Shown here one piece after another: positions 43,920 to 51,629 of a stretch of DNA of 64,000 bases (the stretch's first letter is position 1; every line of letters begins with the position of its first letter). The stretch comes from Streptomyces paludis. Its GTDB lineage: Bacteria > Actinomycetota > Actinomycetes > Streptomycetales > Streptomycetaceae. The stretch is from positions 3,348,001 to 3,412,000 of the forward strand of contig NZ_CP031194.1 of NCBI RefSeq assembly GCF_003344965.1. Direction: 5' to 3'. The notes below the pieces were generated by a model. It had not been told where the DNA came from, made no database searches, and saw only the letters and a program-made list of their open reading frames with translations. The position numbers and the translations under genes were made by a program.

Positions 43920-44801
43920 ATGTCGGTGGACGACGAGGCGAAACAGCCCAAGGACGAGACGGACGAGCCGGGCTGGGAGGTGGACCCGGACGACGAGTGG
44001 GGCATGGCCGTGATCACCACGGTGGGACGGCAGTTGAAACTGCGCCGGGAGGCGGCGAGCCTGCGCACCGGCGAGTTCGGGAAGGCCGTCGGCTACGGCG
44101 AGGACATGGTGTACAAGATCGAGGCCGGCAAGCGGATCCCCCGGCAGGACTTCCTGATCCGCGCCGACGCGGTGCTGGGAGCGGACGGCCTGATCGCGGC
44201 GACGTGGGAGGACGTCAAGAAGGTCCGGTACCCGAAGAAGGTACGGGCACTGGCGAAGATGGAGTCCGAGGCGGTCGAGATCGGGGTGTACGTGTGCAAC
44301 AGCATCAGCGGGTTGTTGCAGACCCCCGACCACGCGCGAGCACTCTTCCGGGCCGCGCAGCCGCCGTACTCACCGAACGACGTGGACCGCATGGTGGCCG
44401 CGCGCATGGCGCGGCAGTCAATCTTCGAACAGGACGACCCGGCGCCCGCCATCAGCTTCGTCCTGGAAGAGGCGACACTGTGGCGCCCGGTCGGGGGCAC
44501 AATGGTGTGGCGCCAGCAGCTCGAACGTCTGTTGGAGGTGGGCCAATTGCACAACGTCACACTTCAGGTGATGCCGACGAAGAGTGATGCCCACCCCGGG
44601 GTGGACGGCAGGATCGAATTGCTGAAATTCGAGAACGGCACGGCGTTGGGCCGCTCCGACGGCGCGTTCAACGGCCGGCCAACCTCCGACCCGAAGCAAC
44701 TCCGCATCCTTGAGCTGCGGTATGGCACCATCCGGGCGCAGGCTCTCACGCCTCGGGAGTCGCTGGCTTTCATCGAGCAACTACTGCTGGGAGAAACATG
44801 A
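43920..44801 (+). CDS. Scr1-family XRE regulator with DUF5753
   Basis: 293 residues. A Cro/CI helix-turn-helix lies at the N-terminus (GRQLKLRREAASLRTGEFGKAVGYGEDMVYKIEAGKRIPRQDFLIRAD). The DUF5753 domain (VYVCNSISGLLQTPDHARALF, IFEQDDPAPAISFVLEEATLW, LQVMPTKSDAHPGVDGRIELL) typical of the Scr1/WhiJ-like Streptomyces family follows. Start ATG 43920 with GGAGGAACGGGCGG. It overlaps the DUF397 gene by 4 nt, the usual antitoxin/partner arrangement (Scr1-Scr2 type). Confidence 0.93.
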   Translation: MSVDDEAKQPKDETDEPGWEVDPDDEWGMAVITTVGRQLKLRREAASLRTGEFGKAVGYGEDMVYKIEAGKRIPRQDFLIRADAVLGADGLIAATWEDVKKVRYPKKVRALAKMESEAVEIGVYVCNSISGLLQTPDHARALFRAAQPPYSPNDVDRMVAARMARQSIFEQDDPAPAISFVLEEATLWRPVGGTMVWRQQLERLLEVGQLHNVTLQVMPTKSDAHPGVDGRIELLKFENGTALGRSDGAFNGRPTSDPKQLRILELRYGTIRAQALTPRESLAFIEQLLLGET

Positions 44802-45007
44802 TCCGCAAGACCACTGTCGGGGACGCCTCCGGGCTGAGGTGGTTCAAGAGCAGCTACAGCGACGGCACCCAGGGCGACTCCTGCGTCGAGATCGCCACCA
44901 CCCCCGGCACCGTACACATCCGCGACTCCAAATCCCTCAAAGGCCCCCACCTGACCCTCGCCCCCAACGCCTGGGCGGACTTCATCACTTACACCGCCCA
45001 AAGCTGA
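44798..45007 (+). CDS. DUF397-domain partner protein
   Basis: 69 residues. LRWFKSSYSDGTQGDSCVEIATT, VHIRDSKS and FITYTAQS are the DUF397 signature. The ATG at 44798 overlaps the regulator's stop (ATGA). These small proteins pair with Scr1-type regulators and resemble BldB-associated partners in Streptomyces development. Confidence 0.92.
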   Translation: MIRKTTVGDASGLRWFKSSYSDGTQGDSCVEIATTPGTVHIRDSKSLKGPHLTLAPNAWADFITYTAQS

Positions 45008-45027
45008 CGCGGCACCGGACGACACCG

Positions 45028-45885
45028 TCAGCGCTGAAGCTCGGTCAGCAGGCGCTCGGTCTCCTTTCGGGCCGGGGTCAGCAGCGGATCTTCGTCGTAA
45101 GCGTGGGGGCCGACGACCTTCGACAGGAAGAACAGCGCCATCAGTCTGCCGTCCCGGCTCTCCAGATCCGCACTTCGTTCTTGGCGGACGCGGTCCGCGA
45201 GCGCGGGGACGGCCAGGGCGTTGCCCCACAGGGTTGCGGCGTCCAGGCCCCGGGGTGCCATGCCCCAGTCCTCCCAGTCGATGAGGGAGAACTCCGGTCC
45301 CATCACGTTGGCCCAGGTCAGATCGGCATGAGCCGGCACCCACCGCTCGATCCGGGTATCGGTGATGCCGGGGAAGACCTCCCCGAGTGTCCGCGTCACC
45401 TGCTCCTGCGTGATGGTCACCGTGTCCGGTGTCGCGAGCCGTGGCGTCCGCTGGTCAGCCAGGGCGTCCAGCGAGGCATTCAGCGCCTCCCACCACGCGT
45501 CCGGCAGGTCCGGGGCTTCGAGGACCAGAGCGCCTTGGGCGACGGGCGGCGACGGCATCAGCTCCAGCTCGTCCGCGCGCCACATCACCGGCGCGCCCGG
45601 CTCGCGCCACGCCACGCCCTGGTACCACTCGGGCATCGCGATCCCGTGCAGTACGGCGGCGGCCTCGGTGCCGTTCCAGCCCTGTGAGCCGATCCGCTCG
45701 AATCCCCGCCGCTCGACACGTACCCACGTACCCCGCTCCGTACGGCCCCCCAGGGAACGGCGCTTGCGTACCAGCGCCTGCCGGTCCAGTCGCACATGCA
45801 GGGCCTCTTCGACGCGCTTCAGCACGTCTTCCACCGGCTGACGGCGTAGATCAACCTGGGCAGCGACGGGCAAGGACCCATTCAT
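45028..45885 (-). CDS. Aminoglycoside-phosphotransferase-like protein
   Basis: 285 residues. A phosphotransferase-like kinase fold: the catalytic loop WVPAHADLTWANVM (HxDLxxxN) and the metal site SLIDWEDWGMAPRGLDAATLW (D-W-E) correspond to the APH family. The N-terminal lobe lacks an obvious glycine-rich loop. The ATG at 45885 (MNGSLPVAAQ) is chosen; frames further upstream run into a divergent gene. The substrate is unknown; the family includes fructosamine, macrolide and aminoglycoside kinases. Confidence 0.8.
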   Translation of the reverse strand: MNGSLPVAAQVDLRRQPVEDVLKRVEEALHVRLDRQALVRKRRSLGGRTERGTWVRVERRGFERIGSQGWNGTEAAAVLHGIAMPEWYQGVAWREPGAPVMWRADELELMPSPPVAQGALVLEAPDLPDAWWEALNASLDALADQRTPRLATPDTVTITQEQVTRTLGEVFPGITDTRIERWVPAHADLTWANVMGPEFSLIDWEDWGMAPRGLDAATLWGNALAVPALADRVRQERSADLESRDGRLMALFFLSKVVGPHAYDEDPLLTPARKETERLLTELQR

Positions 45886-45999
45886 CACGACCTCCTCGGC
45901 GGACGGACGACCGTAGCAGGAAGGGGGCGCGCGTACTGCTGTTGACGGGGGCTGTGGGGTCGGTAGCCTGCCGTCGGCTGTGTTTCGGGGGGAGCTGGC

Positions 46000-46416
46000 A
46001 TGGTGGATGTTCTGTCTGTGGCCATTGGCGCTGGTTTTGGGCTGGTGGGGGCTGTGTTCGGGGCTTGGTTCGCTGCGCGGCGGCAGGATCGTATGTGGTT
46101 GCGTGAGCAGAAGTTGAAGGCCGGGGTCGGCTTCAATGCCGCCGTGGTCCAGCTCATCGACCACCTTCGGGAAACACGGCTGGGTGACGACGGCGCCGGG
46201 GCCAACGAGTTGGTGGGGCGGATGCAGGAAGCCCGGTCGGCTCTCTATCTTCTGTGTGCCGACGACACCGTCGCTCTCGCCGACGCACTCGCGCGTCGGG
46301 TCTGGGGCTCCCGGCCCAGCGAGGGCAGGGACGATCGCCGGGCCGAGCAGCGGGAGACGGAGGATCTCCTGCGCCGCTTCACCCATCAGCTCCGGCACGA
46401 GATCGCCGGGACGTAG
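46000..46416 (+). CDS. Small membrane-anchored hypothetical protein
   Basis: 138 residues. One N-terminal membrane helix (VDVLSVAIGAGFGLVGAVFGAWFAARR) is followed by a charged, helical cytoplasmic part (DRMWLREQKLKAGVGFNAAVVQLIDHLRET, later RRAEQRETEDLLRRFTHQLR). ATG at 46000 in a normal position. Conserved-looking actinobacterial membrane protein of unknown role. Divergent from the kinase-like gene. Confidence 0.7.
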   Translation: MVDVLSVAIGAGFGLVGAVFGAWFAARRQDRMWLREQKLKAGVGFNAAVVQLIDHLRETRLGDDGAGANELVGRMQEARSALYLLCADDTVALADALARRVWGSRPSEGRDDRRAEQRETEDLLRRFTHQLRHEIAGT

Positions 46417-46570
46417 GCCACGGCCTTCAGTGGGAGCGGGCTGAACTTCCGCTCGGCTACGCGAAATTTAAGGTTCCTCTAGCCTTGCGCAGCCTGTCCG
46501 CGAACCATCCGCTAGTACGCGGCTCGTTAGCGTTCTTGCACATCACGGGAGCACTCCACAGGAGGAACCG

Positions 46571-46993
46571 ATGCGCAAGACCAAGCTGCTCGCCCTGGTT
46601 GGCGGGGGACTGCTGCTGTCCGTCACCGTGGGCGCCGCCTTCGCCTCGGCGGGGCAGGCCGAACGGGCGCCGGCCGGTGGGCAGGCGACCGTACGTGCCG
46701 CCTCGGACGTCGGTTTCGAGATCGAGATCGATCCGGAGCTGGACGCCCAGTTCGGGCCGCGTCCGGTCAACGCCGTTCAGGCCGCCCAGATCGTCATCGC
46801 CGGCAATCCTGGTGCCCGCGTGTTCAAGGTCGAGCTGGACGAGGAGGGCGGCAGAGCCGTGTGGGAGGTGGAGGCTCGGGTCGCGGCCGGGGGGATTGAG
46901 GTCCTCGTGGACGCCTTCAACGGCCGGATCGTCGGCCAGGACGGCGACGAGGATGGCGAGGACGATGACGATGAGGACGGCGACGACGACTGA
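46571..46993 (+). CDS. PepSY-domain secreted protein
   Basis: 140 residues. Signal peptide KTKLLALVGGGLLLSVTVGAAFASA; the PepSY-like domain has VNAVQAAQIVIAGNPGARVFKVELDEEGGRAVWEVEARVA and IEVLVDAFNGRIVGQDGDED; the tail is a run of acidic residues. Secreted or cell-wall associated. ATG at 46571 with AGGAGG upstream. Confidence 0.83.
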   Translation: MRKTKLLALVGGGLLLSVTVGAAFASAGQAERAPAGGQATVRAASDVGFEIEIDPELDAQFGPRPVNAVQAAQIVIAGNPGARVFKVELDEEGGRAVWEVEARVAAGGIEVLVDAFNGRIVGQDGDEDGEDDDDEDGDDD

Positions 46994-47081
46994 GTCGTTC
47001 CGTTCCGCTTCGGTCCAGGTTTTCAGGCGCAGCTCAGCTTGAGCACAGGTCCGCCACAGGCGGCGTTCCTAGCCTCGCGCC

Positions 47082-48071
47082 ATGTCACGCCACCGGATCG
47101 CCCCTTCCGCGAGGCGCCGGGCCATGTCGCCCGCCGTCATCGGCCTCGTCCTGCTGCTGGCGCTCGCGCTGTCCGCTTGGGTGGTTACGCACAGAGGGAC
47201 GGGGTCAGGGGCGGGGGCGTCGGGGCTTCCCCCTACGAGCGGGGCGTCCCGTAACGCCTCGGACGCCACGGCCGCGGACACCGCCGCCGTGGTGTCCCCG
47301 TCGCCCTCCGACGACGCGGACGCTGACGAGGCCCTCTCCACCCGGCTCGCCTCCGCCATGGGGCAAGTGACATCCGCCTCCGCCTCGCTCCAGGTCGCCG
47401 TACTCGATCTGGACGCCACTGACGGCGCCACCGCGTCCTCGGCCGCGTCGTACAGCGCGGAGGACGGGGCGACGTACGACACCGCCAGCATCGTCAAGGT
47501 CGACATCCTGGCGGCCCTGCTGCTCCAGGCGCAGGACGAGGGGCGCGTCCTCACCGCGCAGGAGCGTACGTACGCCTCCGCCATGATCTGCAGCAGCGAC
47601 AACGCCGCCGCGAACGCCCTGTGGACCACCATCGGCGGCGCGACCGGGCTGGACGCGGCGAACCGGCGGCTCGGGCTGACCGGTACGACCGGTGGCAGCG
47701 GCAAGCTGTGGGGGCTCACGCAGTCGACCGCGTCGGACCAAGTGGCGCTGCTGGCCGCCGTGTTCGCCGAGGACGACGCCGATACTCCGCTCAGCGCCGC
47801 CTCGCGCGCGTACACGCAGGAGCTGATGGGCGCGATAGCCGACGGCCAGGACTGGGGCGTGTCGGCCGCCGGTACCGCGACCGGGCTGAAGAACGGCTGG
47901 CTGTCGCGGAGCGCCACCGGTCTGTGGGACATCAACAGCATCGGCCTGATCGAGGCTGACGGACACAGTTATCTGCTGGCCGTGCTCTCCGACGGCAGCG
48001 GCAGCATGGAGTCCGGGATCTCCCTCGTGGAGCGGGCGGCGAAGGCGGCCATCGCGGCCGTCTCCGCGTAG
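47082..48071 (+). CDS. Membrane-anchored serine hydrolase, class-A beta-lactamase-like fold
   Basis: 329 residues. N-terminal signal anchor (MSPAVIGLVLLLALALSAWVV), a linker, then a penicillin-interacting domain with SxxK in TASIVKVDIL, SDN in MICSSDNAAANALW and KNGW in ATGLKNGWLS (KTG-like). The three motifs are in the right order and spacing for beta-lactamase-like enzymes. A role as a true beta-lactamase is not certain; D,D-peptidase or wall-remodelling function is as likely. Confidence 0.82.
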   Translation: MSRHRIAPSARRRAMSPAVIGLVLLLALALSAWVVTHRGTGSGAGASGLPPTSGASRNASDATAADTAAVVSPSPSDDADADEALSTRLASAMGQVTSASASLQVAVLDLDATDGATASSAASYSAEDGATYDTASIVKVDILAALLLQAQDEGRVLTAQERTYASAMICSSDNAAANALWTTIGGATGLDAANRRLGLTGTTGGSGKLWGLTQSTASDQVALLAAVFAEDDADTPLSAASRAYTQELMGAIADGQDWGVSAAGTATGLKNGWLSRSATGLWDINSIGLIEADGHSYLLAVLSDGSGSMESGISLVERAAKAAIAAVSA

Positions 48072-48092
48072 CAGACAAGTTGGCTGAGGGCT

Positions 48093-48126
48093 CAGGGCCC
48101 ACTGCGCACCCGCGCGGTGGGCCCTG
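48093..48126 (+). terminator. Terminator of the serine-hydrolase gene
   Basis: A 10-bp perfect stem (48093-48102 with 48117-48126) and a GC-rich loop that can extend it, 22 nt behind the stop codon. Confidence 0.65.
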
Positions 48127-48187
48127 TCGCATGCCCGCGCGAGCGCGACACACCATGGTCCGGCTTCACACTCACCACCGCCACAGG

Positions 48188-48206
48188 TTAGGTTAGGGTT
48201 ACCTAA
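48188..48206 (+). promoter_or_regulatory. Iron box (DtxR/DmdR-type operator) of the siderophore operon
   Basis: TTAGGTTAGGGTTACCTAA matches the 19-bp consensus TTAGGTTAGGCTAACCTAA at 17 positions. It lies about 190 bp upstream of the first biosynthetic gene, so the operon should be repressed by iron-loaded DmdR/DtxR. Confidence 0.85.
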
Positions 48207-48279
48207 CTTGATCTGAGGGGAGGGCAGCCACCCGTCCGCCGAAGGCGTATCAAATTCCTGGCGGTGCAAGCTATTTGGC

Positions 48280-48396
48280 ATGCGCACGAACCGTACCGGC
48301 GACTTGATCGTTTTCTACGCGAGCGAAGTGCGCCGCGCGAGCCACCCGGGCGTCCGCTCTGAGCCCTTTCCCCGATACTCCGGAGCCATGTCATGA
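48280..48396 (+). CDS. Possible 38-residue leader ORF before the siderophore operon
   Basis: An ATG at 48280 opens a 38-codon frame (MRTNRTGDLIVFYASEVRR...) whose TGA (48394-48396) overlaps the ATG of the aminotransferase gene (ATGA). No clear ribosome-binding site precedes it. If translated, it would couple the aminotransferase to leader translation. It may be chance; the coding case is weak. Confidence 0.25.
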   Translation: MRTNRTGDLIVFYASEVRRASHPGVRSEPFPRYSGAMS

Positions 48397-49883
48397 CCGT
48401 GCCCCCCGCCCCCCAGCCCGCCAAAGCCGCCGACTCCGCCACCGGTGGGGAAGCCGCCGCGGGTGACGAAGCTGTCGCCGCGGGCATTCTGCGCCGCCAG
48501 CGCGCCCGGGAGTCGTCGGCGCGTACGTACGCCCGATCGTTCCCGATCGTCCCGGCCCGCGCCAAGGGCATGACGATCGAGGGCACCGACGGCCGCCGCT
48601 ATCTGGACTGCCTCTCCGGCGCGGGCACGCTCGCCCTCGGCCACAACCACCCCGTCGTGCTGGAGGCCATACAGCGCACGCTGGAGAGCGGTGCGCCCCT
48701 GCACGTCCTCGATCTCGCGACCCCCGAGAAGGACGACTTCACCGACGCGCTCTTCGACACCCTCCCCAAAGGCTTCGCCGACCGCGCCCGGATCCACTTC
48801 TGCGGCCCGGCCGGTACGGACGCGGTCGAGGCCGCGCTGAAGCTGACGCAGACCGTGACCGGGCGGCGCGGGGTGCTCGCGTTCACCGGCGCGTACCACG
48901 GCATGACGGCCGGGGCGCTCGCGGTGACCGGCAACGTCGCGGCCAAGGAGCGGATCGCGGGCGGCGCCGGGGGCGCGGCCGATGTGACGCGGCTGCCGTA
49001 TCCGTTCTCGTACCGCTGCCCCTTCGGCGTCGGCGGCGAGCGCGGCGCCGAGCTGTCGGCCGCGTACACGGAGCGGCTCCTCGACGATCCGGCCGGCGGG
49101 GTCGTACGGCCCGCCGCGATGATCGTCGAGCCGGTGCAGGGCGAGGGCGGCGCCGTGCCCGCGCCGGACTCCTGGCTGCGCGCGATGCGCCGGATCACGG
49201 CCGAGCGGGACATCCCGCTGATCGTGGACGAGGTACAGACGGGCGTCGGGCGCACCGGCGCGTTCTGGGCGGTCGAGCACAGCGGCGTCACCCCGGACGT
49301 GATGGTGATGTCGAAGGCGATCGGCGGCAGTCTGCCGCTGGCCGTCATCGTCTACGACCGGGATTACGACGCGTGGCTGCCCGGCGCCCACACGGGTACG
49401 TTCCGCGGCAACACGCTGGCCATGGCGACGGGCGCGGCGACACTGCGGTACGTGACCCGGCACGGCCTGGCGGAGCGCGCGGCGACCGTCGGCGCGCGGA
49501 TGACGGCGCGGCTGGAGGGGCTGCGCCACGAACTGCCCGCGATCGGCGATGTCCGGGGGCGCGGGCTGCTGATCGGCGTCGAACTCGTCGACGCCGAGGG
49601 GCCGGTGGACTCCTGCGGCGCCCATCCGGCCGCCCCGGATCTCGCGGAACGGGTCCGCGCGGCCTGCCTCGACCGGGGTCTGATCATCGAGCTGGGCGGA
49701 CGCTTCAACGCGACGGCCCGCCTGCTCCCGCCGCTGACCATCACGGACGAACAGGCGGAAGCGGTCCTCGACCGGTTCACGGACGCGATCGCGCGGGTTT
49801 CGGCGGAGGCGCGGGCTCAGGGGCAGGCGCAGCCTCAGCCTCAGGCGCCGACGCAGCAGGCGCGGCAGAAACAAGGACGGTAA
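48393..49883 (+). CDS. Diaminobutyrate-2-oxoglutarate aminotransferase (RhbA/Dat-like)
   Basis: 496 residues, class III PLP aminotransferase. It makes 2,4-diaminobutyrate from aspartate semialdehyde. LDCLSGAGTLALGHNHP, HFCGPAGTDAVEAALKL, LIVDEVQTGVGRTGAFWAVEHSG and VMVMSKAIGGSLPLAVIVYD (the PLP lysine in SKAIGG) are visible. A Gln/Ala/Pro tail ends the protein. ATG at 48393, GGAG 7 nt upstream. First gene of an iron-box-controlled operon; the next gene is 6 nt away. Confidence 0.92.
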   Translation: MTVPPAPQPAKAADSATGGEAAAGDEAVAAGILRRQRARESSARTYARSFPIVPARAKGMTIEGTDGRRYLDCLSGAGTLALGHNHPVVLEAIQRTLESGAPLHVLDLATPEKDDFTDALFDTLPKGFADRARIHFCGPAGTDAVEAALKLTQTVTGRRGVLAFTGAYHGMTAGALAVTGNVAAKERIAGGAGGAADVTRLPYPFSYRCPFGVGGERGAELSAAYTERLLDDPAGGVVRPAAMIVEPVQGEGGAVPAPDSWLRAMRRITAERDIPLIVDEVQTGVGRTGAFWAVEHSGVTPDVMVMSKAIGGSLPLAVIVYDRDYDAWLPGAHTGTFRGNTLAMATGAATLRYVTRHGLAERAATVGARMTARLEGLRHELPAIGDVRGRGLLIGVELVDAEGPVDSCGAHPAAPDLAERVRAACLDRGLIIELGGRFNATARLLPPLTITDEQAEAVLDRFTDAIARVSAEARAQGQAQPQPQAPTQQARQKQGR

Positions 49884-49889
49884 AGGGTC

Positions 49890-51629
49890 ATGACGACGAC
49901 TGATACGACTGAAGCGAACGGCACCAGTAGCGCTGGTAGTTCGGGTGGCGCTGCCGGTACGGGTAGCGCTCACGGCACGCACAGCGCTCATGAATCGGCT
50001 GCACGCGTACCCCGCCAGACCGCCCGCCACAACGGGCCACCCGCCACCACCACCACCGCCGCCACCGCCCGTAACGGCGACCACACCGCGCTCTCCGGCG
50101 GCGTCGACGGCCCCGACGACCTCGCGCCGCTGATCGCCACCGTGCTCGACGCCCTGTCCAAAGGCGCGAAAACCCGGGGCGGACCCCTCGCCCCCGGCCG
50201 GCCCGAGGACGCCGCGACGGCCGTCGCCGAGGTGTTCGGCACCGACGTGCTCGGCGCCGAGGCGGGCGGCACCGCGACAGCCGCCGGAAACGGTCCCGCC
50301 GCCCTCGACCGGCTGACCGAACTCCTCGCCCACGGCAGCGCCGACCCCGCCGACCCCCACTGCGCCGCCCACCTCCACTGCCCCCCGCTCGCCGTGGCCG
50401 TCGCCGCCGACCTCGCCGTCTCCGCGCTCAACCCCTCCCAGGACTCCTGGGACCAGGCGCCCGCCGCGACCGTCCTGGAGACCCTGCTGCTACGGGAGCT
50501 GGCGGCGCTCGTCGGGTACGACGCGGACCGGGCCGCCGGGGTGCTCACCTCGGGCGGTACGGAGTCCAACCTCATGGGCCTGATGCTGGCCAGGGACCGG
50601 GTGATGGGCGCGGCGGCCGGCCGGCAGATCGAACTCACCGGCGTCCGGCGTACGTTGGGCACCCGCCCCCGTATCCTCGCCTCCGCCGCCGCCCACTTCT
50701 CCGTCCAGCGCGCCGCCGCCCTCCTCGGGCTCGGCGAGGACGCGGTGCTCTCCGTACCGGTCGACCACCAGCACCGTATGGACACGGACGCGCTCGCCGC
50801 GATCCTCGAAGGCTGCGCCGAGCGCGGCGAGCTGCCGATCGCAGTCGTCGCCACGGCCGGCACCACCGACACCGGCGCCATCGACCCGCTGCGCGCCTGC
50901 GCCGCGCTCGCCGCCGAACACGGCGCCTGGCTGCACGTGGACGCGGCGTACGGCGGCGGCGCGCTGCTCTCCGACCGGCTCGCGCCGCTGCTGGACGGGC
51001 TCGCGCTCGCCGACTCCGTATCGCTGGACTGGCACAAACTGGGCTGGCAGCCGGCCGCCGCCGGGGTGTTCCTCGTCCGCGAGTCGGAGACGTACGCCTC
51101 GCTCGCCCGCCGGGCGGTCTATCTCAACCCGGCGGACGACGAGGAGGCCGGTTACCCGAGCCTGCTCGGGCTCTCGCTCCGGACGACCCGGCGCGCCGAC
51201 GCCTTCAAGATGGCCGTCACCCTGCGGACGCTCGGCCGGGAAGGGCTCGGCCGGCTAGTGGACGCCTGCCACGACCTCGCGGTCGCGGGCGCCGCCGCCG
51301 TACGGCAGCACCCCTGCCTGGAGCTGCACGCCGAACCGGTGCTGACGGCCTTCGTGTTCCGCTACCGGCCGGTGGACGGCGACGAGAAACACGGCGACGA
51401 CGAACACCGGAGCGACGAGATCAACGCGGCGCTGCGCCGCCGGCTGCTGCGCGAGGGGCAAGCCGTCGTCGGCCGTACGGAGCTGCCGGGCGACGGGCCC
51501 GGTCGCGTACGGCTGAAGCTGACGCTGCTCAACCCGCACACCACGGCGGAGGACGTCGAGCGGCTGCTCGCGGCAGTGGTGGCGGCGGGGCGCGCGGAAG
51601 AGGACGAGGCGGAGGCGGGGGCGTGGTGA
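49890..51629 (+). CDS. PLP-dependent L-2,4-diaminobutyrate decarboxylase (RhbB/Ddc-like)
   Basis: 579 residues, group II amino-acid decarboxylase that would make 1,3-diaminopropane. The signature of the group is SVSLDWHKLGWQPAAAGVFLV with the PLP lysine in WHKLGW. Also VLTSGGTESNLMGLMLARD and LHVDAAYGGGALLSD. About 55 low-complexity residues (Ser/Gly/His/Thr) precede the domain, including TTTTAATARNGDH. ATG at 49890, 6 nt behind the aminotransferase; overlaps the next gene by 4 nt. Confidence 0.92.
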   Translation: MTTTDTTEANGTSSAGSSGGAAGTGSAHGTHSAHESAARVPRQTARHNGPPATTTTAATARNGDHTALSGGVDGPDDLAPLIATVLDALSKGAKTRGGPLAPGRPEDAATAVAEVFGTDVLGAEAGGTATAAGNGPAALDRLTELLAHGSADPADPHCAAHLHCPPLAVAVAADLAVSALNPSQDSWDQAPAATVLETLLLRELAALVGYDADRAAGVLTSGGTESNLMGLMLARDRVMGAAAGRQIELTGVRRTLGTRPRILASAAAHFSVQRAAALLGLGEDAVLSVPVDHQHRMDTDALAAILEGCAERGELPIAVVATAGTTDTGAIDPLRACAALAAEHGAWLHVDAAYGGGALLSDRLAPLLDGLALADSVSLDWHKLGWQPAAAGVFLVRESETYASLARRAVYLNPADDEEAGYPSLLGLSLRTTRRADAFKMAVTLRTLGREGLGRLVDACHDLAVAGAAAVRQHPCLELHAEPVLTAFVFRYRPVDGDEKHGDDEHRSDEINAALRRRLLREGQAVVGRTELPGDGPGRVRLKLTLLNPHTTAEDVERLLAAVVAAGRAEEDEAEAGAW

